Source of the DNA: Chimaeribacter californicus
GTDB lineage: Bacteria > Pseudomonadota > Gammaproteobacteria > Enterobacterales > Enterobacteriaceae
Reading direction: 5' to 3'
Length of the DNA: 64,000 bases
Assembly (NCBI RefSeq): GCF_002858675.1
Contig: NZ_PJZF01000005.1
Span: 124,001 to 188,000, forward strand
Shown here: one piece after another, positions 59,186 to 64,000 of the stretch
How the letters are laid out: every line of letters starts with the position of its first letter
How positions within the stretch are numbered: the stretch's first letter is position 1
Notes under the pieces: model-generated
The model's input: only the letters and a program-made list of their open reading frames with translations
Told to the model about the DNA's origin: nothing
The model's database searches: none
Made by a program: the position numbers and the translations under genes

Positions 59186-61768
59186 TCAACCCACTACCAG
59201 GTTAAGCAGTTTTCCGGGCACATAGATCACTTTACGGATGGTGACGCCATCCAGGTATTTTGCGACCAGATATTCCTGACCGGCACGCTCGCGCACCTGC
59301 TCTTCGGTGGCATCCGCCGGAACGGTGATTTTACCGCGGACTTTGCCGTTTACCTGCACCACAACAAGCTTCGACTCTTCCACCATCGCGGCCTCATCAG
59401 CAACCGGCCATGGCGCGGTATCGATGTCGCCTTCGCCGCCCAGTGCCTGCCACAGGGCAAAGCAGACGTGCGGGGTAAACGGGTACAGCATCCGTACCAC
59501 AGCCAGCAGCGCTTCCTGTAACAGTGCGCGATCCTGTTCTGTCTCCTGCGGGGCGCGGGCCAGCTTGTTCATCAGCTCCATCACGGCGGCAATCGCGGTG
59601 TTGAAGGTCTGGCGGCGGCCGATATCATCGGTGACTTTGGCGATGGTTTTGTGCAGGTCACGGCGCAGCTCTTTCTGTGCGTCATTCAGTGCGGCAACAT
59701 CCAGCGGCTGGGTTGCCCCTTTTTCACTGTGTTCAAAGGCCAGTTTCCAGACGCGTTTCAGGAAGCGGTTTGCCCCTTCCACCCCGGATTCCTGCCACTC
59801 CAGCGTCATTTCTGCCGGTGACGCGAACATCATGAACAGACGGACGGTATCCGCACCATATTTCTCTACCATGACCTGCGGGTCGATGCCGTTGTTTTTC
59901 GACTTCGACATTTTGCTCATACCGGCGTAAACCAGCTCGCGGCCCTGCGGGTCAGTCGCTTTGGTAATGCGGCCTTTCTCATCGCGCTCAATGGTCACGT
60001 CAACCGGGGAAACCCAGTTACGCTCACCGTTCACACCGGTGTAGTAGAAGGCATCTGCCAGCACCATGCCCTGGCACAGCAGGCGTTTGGCGGGTTCATC
60101 AGAGTTAACCAGGCCCGCATCACGCATCAGCTTGTGGAAGAAGCGGAAATACATCAGGTGCATGATCGCATGTTCAATACCACCGACATACTGGTCAACC
60201 GGCAGCCAGTAGTTGGCAGCGGCCGGGTCCAGCATACCCTGGTCATACTGCGGGCAGGTGTAGCGCGCGTAATACCAGGAGGACTCCATAAAGGTGTCAA
60301 AGGTGTCGGTTTCACGCAGCGCCGGCTGGCCGTTAACCGTGGTTTTGGCCCACTCCGGGTCAGCTTTGATCGGGCTGGTGATGCCATCCATCACCACATC
60401 TTCCGGCAGCACCACCGGCAGCTGGTCTTCCGGCGTCGGAATAACCGTGCCGTCTTCCAGGGTGACCATCGGGATCGGTGCGCCCCAGTAGCGCTGGCGC
60501 GAGACGCCCCAGTCACGCAGGCGATAGTTGACCTTGCGCTGGCCGCGGCCGATAGCGACCAGCTTGTCAGCGATGGCATTAAAGCCAGCCTGGAAATCCA
60601 GACCGCCGAATTCACCGGAATTGAACAGCACGCCTTTTTCAGTCATCGCCTGCGTGCTGAGATCCGGCTCGGTGCCGTCAGCGTTCAGAATCACCGGCTG
60701 AATCGGCAGGCTGTATTTGGTGGCGAACTCCCAGTCGCGCTGGTCGTGCCCCGGTACCGCCATCACTGCCCCAGTGCCGTATTCCATCAACACGAAGTTG
60801 GCGACCCAGACCGGGATTTTGTCACCGGTCAGCGGGTGAATGGCCACCAGCCCGGTGTCCATGCCTTTCTTTTCCATCGTCGCCATATCGGCTTCGGCCA
60901 CTTTGGTATTACGGCATTCGGCGATGAAGTCAGCCAGCGCCGGGTTACCGGCTGCCGCCTGCAGGGAGAGCGGGTGACCGGCGGCCACGGCCACGTAGGT
61001 CACGCCCATAAAGGTGTCCGGGCGGGTGGTGTAGACCGTCAGCGTCTCTTCGCTCTCGGCCACGTCAAAAGTGATTTCCACCCCTTCAGAGCGGCCAATC
61101 CAGTTGCGCTGCATGGTTTTGACCTGTTCCGGCCAGCTCTCCAGCGTGTCCAGGTCGTTCAGCAGCTGATCCGCGTAAGCGGTGATTTTGATAAACCACT
61201 GAGGGATCTCTTTACGCTCTACTTTGGTGTCGCAGCGCCAGCAGCAGCCTTCAATCACCTGCTCGTTGGCCAGCACGGTCTGGTCATGCGGGCACCAGTT
61301 CACCGCAGAGGTTTTCTTATAGACCAGGCCTTTTTCATACAGTTTGGTGAAGAACCACTGCTCCCAACGGTAATAGTCAGGATCGCAGGTCGCAATTTCG
61401 CGGTCCCAGTCATAGCCGAAGCCCAGCAATTTCAGCTGGTTCTTCATATATTCAATATTTTCGTAGGTCCAGGGAGCGGGTGCGGTGTTGTTTTTTACCG
61501 CAGCGCCTTCAGCCGGCAGGCCAAACGCATCCCAGCCGATAGGCTGCAGCACGTTTTTGCCCAGCATACGCTGGTAGCGGGAGATGACATCGCCGATGGT
61601 GTAGTTGCGCACGTGGCCCATATGCAGGCGGCCTGATGGGTAAGGCAGCATGGAAAGGCAGTAGTACTTCTCCTTGCCGGCATCTTCAGTCACCTTGAAA
61701 GTTTGCTTCTCTTGCCAGTGAAGCTGGACGTTTGACTCTATATCTTCTGGGCGGTATTGCTCTTGCAT
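59186..61768 (-). CDS. leuS: Leucyl-tRNA synthetase
   Basis: 860 aa, E. coli length. Class I: HIGH box as HMGH (residues 49-52), editing domain with its T-rich motif, and KMSKSKNN near residue 619. Followed by lptE in the same transcript. Confidence 0.97.
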   Translation of the reverse strand: MQEQYRPEDIESNVQLHWQEKQTFKVTEDAGKEKYYCLSMLPYPSGRLHMGHVRNYTIGDVISRYQRMLGKNVLQPIGWDAFGLPAEGAAVKNNTAPAPWTYENIEYMKNQLKLLGFGYDWDREIATCDPDYYRWEQWFFTKLYEKGLVYKKTSAVNWCPHDQTVLANEQVIEGCCWRCDTKVERKEIPQWFIKITAYADQLLNDLDTLESWPEQVKTMQRNWIGRSEGVEITFDVAESEETLTVYTTRPDTFMGVTYVAVAAGHPLSLQAAAGNPALADFIAECRNTKVAEADMATMEKKGMDTGLVAIHPLTGDKIPVWVANFVLMEYGTGAVMAVPGHDQRDWEFATKYSLPIQPVILNADGTEPDLSTQAMTEKGVLFNSGEFGGLDFQAGFNAIADKLVAIGRGQRKVNYRLRDWGVSRQRYWGAPIPMVTLEDGTVIPTPEDQLPVVLPEDVVMDGITSPIKADPEWAKTTVNGQPALRETDTFDTFMESSWYYARYTCPQYDQGMLDPAAANYWLPVDQYVGGIEHAIMHLMYFRFFHKLMRDAGLVNSDEPAKRLLCQGMVLADAFYYTGVNGERNWVSPVDVTIERDEKGRITKATDPQGRELVYAGMSKMSKSKNNGIDPQVMVEKYGADTVRLFMMFASPAEMTLEWQESGVEGANRFLKRVWKLAFEHSEKGATQPLDVAALNDAQKELRRDLHKTIAKVTDDIGRRQTFNTAIAAVMELMNKLARAPQETEQDRALLQEALLAVVRMLYPFTPHVCFALWQALGGEGDIDTAPWPVADEAAMVEESKLVVVQVNGKVRGKITVPADATEEQVRERAGQEYLVAKYLDGVTIRKVIYVPGKLLNLVVG

Positions 61769-62070
61769 GGCGGCCGGTGGTCCTATAGTGAAAAACAGCT
61801 ACGCCTGTAGCCTTTTCTGATTCATATAAAGAGATCCGCATAGCATAGCTGATAAGCGCCTGAGGCAACAACACCCAGCGCCCGCGGTGGGCGTATTTCT
61901 CCGGGAGAAGCGGCGAATTTTGCGTAAGGTTACGCAAAGCCGGACTATTCCCTAAGTCACATCAGTGATTTAGGGCTAAACTGGAGGGGTAAGCTCAAAA
62001 AAATGGAGCGCCGTAGCGGCAGTGCCGGGCGGCAGGCCGTGTGATCACATCAGCGCATTGCGAGGATTGT
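61769..62070. other. leuS-ybeL divergent intergenic region (302 bp)
   Basis: Contains two palindromes: tgcgtaa-gg-ttacgca at 61921-61936 and ccctaagtcac-atca-gtgatttaggg at 61950-61975. Promoters for both genes must lie here. No coding sequence. Confidence 0.7.
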
Positions 62071-62550
62071 ATGAGTAACGTTGCAGACTATTACCGTGAG
62101 CTGGTTGCTTCCCTGACTGAGCGCATCCGGGAAGGCGATCATAACATTGATGCACTGGTGCGCAGTGCCGAAGCACGGCTGAAGACGGCCGGTGACCTGA
62201 CAGACGTTGAAATCCGGCAGGTGACGGTGGCGGTACGGCGTGACCTGGAAGAGTTCGCCCGCAGCTATCAGGAGCAGGACGACGTCACAGACAGCGTGTT
62301 TATGCGGGTGATTAAAGAGAGCCTGTGGCAGGAGCTGGCGGACATCACGGATAAAACCCAGCTTGAGTGGCGCGAAGTATTTAAGGATGTGACGCATCAC
62401 GGGGTTTACCACAGCGGGGAGGTAGTAGGGCTGGGCAACCTGATCTGTGAAAAATGCCACGCCCCGATGCCGGTTTACACGCCGGAAATTTTGCCGCTCT
62501 GCCCGAAGTGCGGGCATGACCAGTTCAACCGCCAGCCTTTCCAGCCTTAA
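62071..62550 (+). CDS. ybeL: DUF1451 zinc-ribbon protein YbeL
   Basis: 159 aa (E. coli 160). A helical N-terminus is followed by two CxxC motifs, CEKC and CPKC, in a zinc ribbon near residues 126-150. Function unknown. The start at 62071 with GAGG upstream is chosen over one 10 codons earlier. Confidence 0.95.
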   Translation: MSNVADYYRELVASLTERIREGDHNIDALVRSAEARLKTAGDLTDVEIRQVTVAVRRDLEEFARSYQEQDDVTDSVFMRVIKESLWQELADITDKTQLEWREVFKDVTHHGVYHSGEVVGLGNLICEKCHAPMPVYTPEILPLCPKCGHDQFNRQPFQP

Positions 62551-62570
62551 TCCACCAGGTTCCCTGGCAG

Positions 62571-62599
62571 ACGCGCCGCCTGCGGGGCGGCGCGTTTTA
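62571..62599. terminator. Terminator between ybeL and gltL
   Basis: 10-bp stem acgcgccgcc / ggcggcgcgt around tgcgg, followed by tttt on the plus strand. Confidence 0.9.
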
Positions 62600-62608
62600 T
62601 CACACTGA

Positions 62609-63334
62609 TTAGTGCAGGATTTTTGCCAAAAATTCGCGTGCGCGCTCGGATTGCGGATTGTCGAAAAAGGCGTTTTTCTCACGATCTTCCACGATTTTCC
62701 CTTCATCCATAAAGATCACGCGGTTGGCTACCTTGCGGGCAAAGCCCATCTCATGGGTGACGACCATCATCGTCATACCTTCCTGTGCCAGTTCCACCAT
62801 GACATCCAGCACTTCGTTGATCATTTCCGGGTCCAGCGCGGAGGTCGGTTCATCAAACAGCATCGCGACCGGGTCCATGCACAGGGCGCGGGCAATGGCG
62901 ACGCGCTGCTGCTGGCCGCCGGAGAGCTGGCCGGGGAATTTATTGGCGTGGGCAGAGAGACCAACGCGATCCAGTAACTTCAGCCCTTTGTCCCGTGCGG
63001 CGGCTTTGTCCCGTTTCAGCACCTTAATCTGGGCCAGCGTCAGGTTATCGATGATAGAAAGATGCGGGAACAGCTCAAAATGCTGAAACACCATCCCTAC
63101 CTTGGCGCGCAGTTGCGCCAGATTGGTTTTCCGGTCATTGACCGGGATGCCGTTCACCACGATCTGGCCTTTCTGAATCGGCTCCAGTCCATTAACAGTT
63201 TTAATCAGGGTGGATTTGCCGGAGCCTGAGGGGCCGCATACCACCACAACTTCCCCTTTTTTCACTTCAGTGCTGCACTCCGTTAATACCTGGAAATGCC
63301 CATACCACTTGGAAATACTCTTCAGGGAGATCAT
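62609..63334 (-). CDS. gltL: Glutamate/aspartate ABC transporter ATP-binding protein GltL
   Basis: 241 aa, the E. coli length. Walker [10 protein letters not shown], signature LSGGQQQR and Walker [11 protein letters not shown] are intact. Energises GltIJK. Its ATG overlaps the gltK stop by 4 bp. Confidence 0.97.
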   Translation of the reverse strand: MISLKSISKWYGHFQVLTECSTEVKKGEVVVVCGPSGSGKSTLIKTVNGLEPIQKGQIVVNGIPVNDRKTNLAQLRAKVGMVFQHFELFPHLSIIDNLTLAQIKVLKRDKAAARDKGLKLLDRVGLSAHANKFPGQLSGGQQQRVAIARALCMDPVAMLFDEPTSALDPEMINEVLDVMVELAQEGMTMMVVTHEMGFARKVANRVIFMDEGKIVEDREKNAFFDNPQSERAREFLAKILH

Positions 63335-64000
63335 GAAACGGTCCTTTTCTTCAATACGCTGACCACCAACGAGGCCGCGATGCTAATAACAAAGTAAACC
63401 AGCCCGGCAAACAGCACCATTTCCACCTGGGTGCCGTCGCGCTCGCCAATGGTGGTGGCGGTGCGGAAGAAGTCCGCAAGGCTTAATACGTAAACCAGGG
63501 ACGTATCCTGGAACAGCACAATGCCCTGGGTCAGCAGCAGCGGGATCATCGCCCGGAATGCCTGCGGCAGAATCACCAGCTTCATGGATTGCCACGGCGT
63601 CATGCCCAGCGCCAGCGCAGCGGCACCCTGGCCGCGGGCAACGCTGAGAATACCGGCGCGGATAATTTCGGAGTAGTAAGCGGCTTCAAACAGCGAGAAC
63701 GCCACCATGGCCGAAATCAGGCGGATATCGGTATGCGGGGAGAGGCCCAGCCCTTTTTGCAGCAGGCCCGGCACCACCAGGTAGAACCACAGCAACACCA
63801 TCACCAGCGGCACAGAACGGAACAGGTTGACATACAGGGTGGCAAACCAACTGATCACCTTCACACTCGACAAACGCATTACGGCCAGCAGCGTGCCCCA
63901 CAAAATGCCGAACACAATCGCCGTCAGGGTGATTTTGAGCGTGATCGCCATGCCGTCCAGCAGGTAAGGGAAACTGGGCGGAATGGAGCTCCAGTCAAAT
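63331..64000 (-). CDS. gltK: Glutamate/aspartate ABC transporter permease GltK, 5' end beyond window
   Basis: Reading continues past an internal Met (63951) to the right edge with the expected residues FDWSS...YLLDG of E. coli GltK, so the real start lies just outside. Inner membrane permease with the EAA loop [20 protein letters not shown]. About 223 of 224 residues are seen. Confidence 0.95.
   Translation of the reverse strand, partial: FDWSSIPPSFPYLLDGMAITLKITLTAIVFGILWGTLLAVMRLSSVKVISWFATLYVNLFRSVPLVMVLLWFYLVVPGLLQKGLGLSPHTDIRLISAMVAFSLFEAAYYSEIIRAGILSVARGQGAAALALGMTPWQSMKLVILPQAFRAMIPLLLTQGIVLFQDTSLVYVLSLADFFRTATTIGERDGTQVEMVLFAGLVYFVISIAASLVVSVLKKRTVS

Noticed and set aside
60134..61636. 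500-codon frame antisense to leuS
   Set aside because: No motif and overlaps an intact synthetase for its whole length.

Overview
The window is a stretch of enterobacterial chromosome (Enterobacterales, GC-rich). Housekeeping proteins read almost residue for residue like E. coli TesA, PurEK, LpxH, CysS, FolD, LipA, PBP5, PBP2, LeuS and GltL, and gene order follows the 11-15 min region of E. coli in two blocks. A complete carotenoid cluster of the Pantoea/Cronobacter type and a miaE gene, absent from E. coli K-12, point to a pigmented relative. I do not assign a genus.

Layout. (1) 1-10.75 kb, conserved core: ybbO (cut by the edge), tesA, ybbAP, purEK under a PurR box, miaE, lpxH-ppiB, cysS, ybcJ, folD. 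(2) 11.0-15.75 kb: tRNA-Arg(UCU) argU carrying an integrated element. A 47-bp direct repeat of the tRNA 3' end brackets 4.66 kb holding the 3' part of a tyrosine integrase, a truncated IS3-family insertion sequence, a frameshifted tail-spike remnant and an apparently intact, AT-rich three-gene membrane cassette. That cassette has a polytopic GtrC/DUF6056-like protein and two tandem paralogous single-pass proteins. It is the least explained part of the window and my best candidate for an undescribed system. (3) 15.9-23.3 kb: crtZ opposed to crtE-idi-crtX-crtY-crtI-crtB, a full route from FPP/GGPP to zeaxanthin diglucoside, starting about 200 bp from the phage attachment repeat. (4) 23.5-42 kb, accessory metabolism: ytfJ; rspAB plus an MFS transporter (sugar-acid use); an Old Yellow Enzyme; cyanide-insensitive oxidase cioAB with its small DUF2474 subunit; a LysR regulator; a rearranged galactitol operon (gatZABCD-gatY, divergent gatR); a secreted Pro-rich protein; a 50-aa membrane protein; an AT-rich non-coding stretch. 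(5) 42.3-64 kb, core again: cspE, a Bcr/CflA-type exporter with its TetR regulator, crcB behind a candidate fluoride riboswitch, ybeM, tatE, lipA-ybeF-lipB-ybeD-dacA-rlpA-mrdB-mrdA-rlmH-rsfS-nadD-holA-lptE-leuS, ybeL, gltL-gltK (cut by the edge).

The genes form a few working units: purine synthesis (PurE/PurK), carotenoid synthesis and glucosylation (CrtE to CrtX), galactitol uptake and cleavage (GatABC, D, Y/Z), lipoate attachment (LipB, LipA), and cell elongation (PBP2, RodA, with PBP5 and RlpA trimming peptidoglycan). There are no rRNA genes and no CRISPR arrays, and I see only one tRNA.
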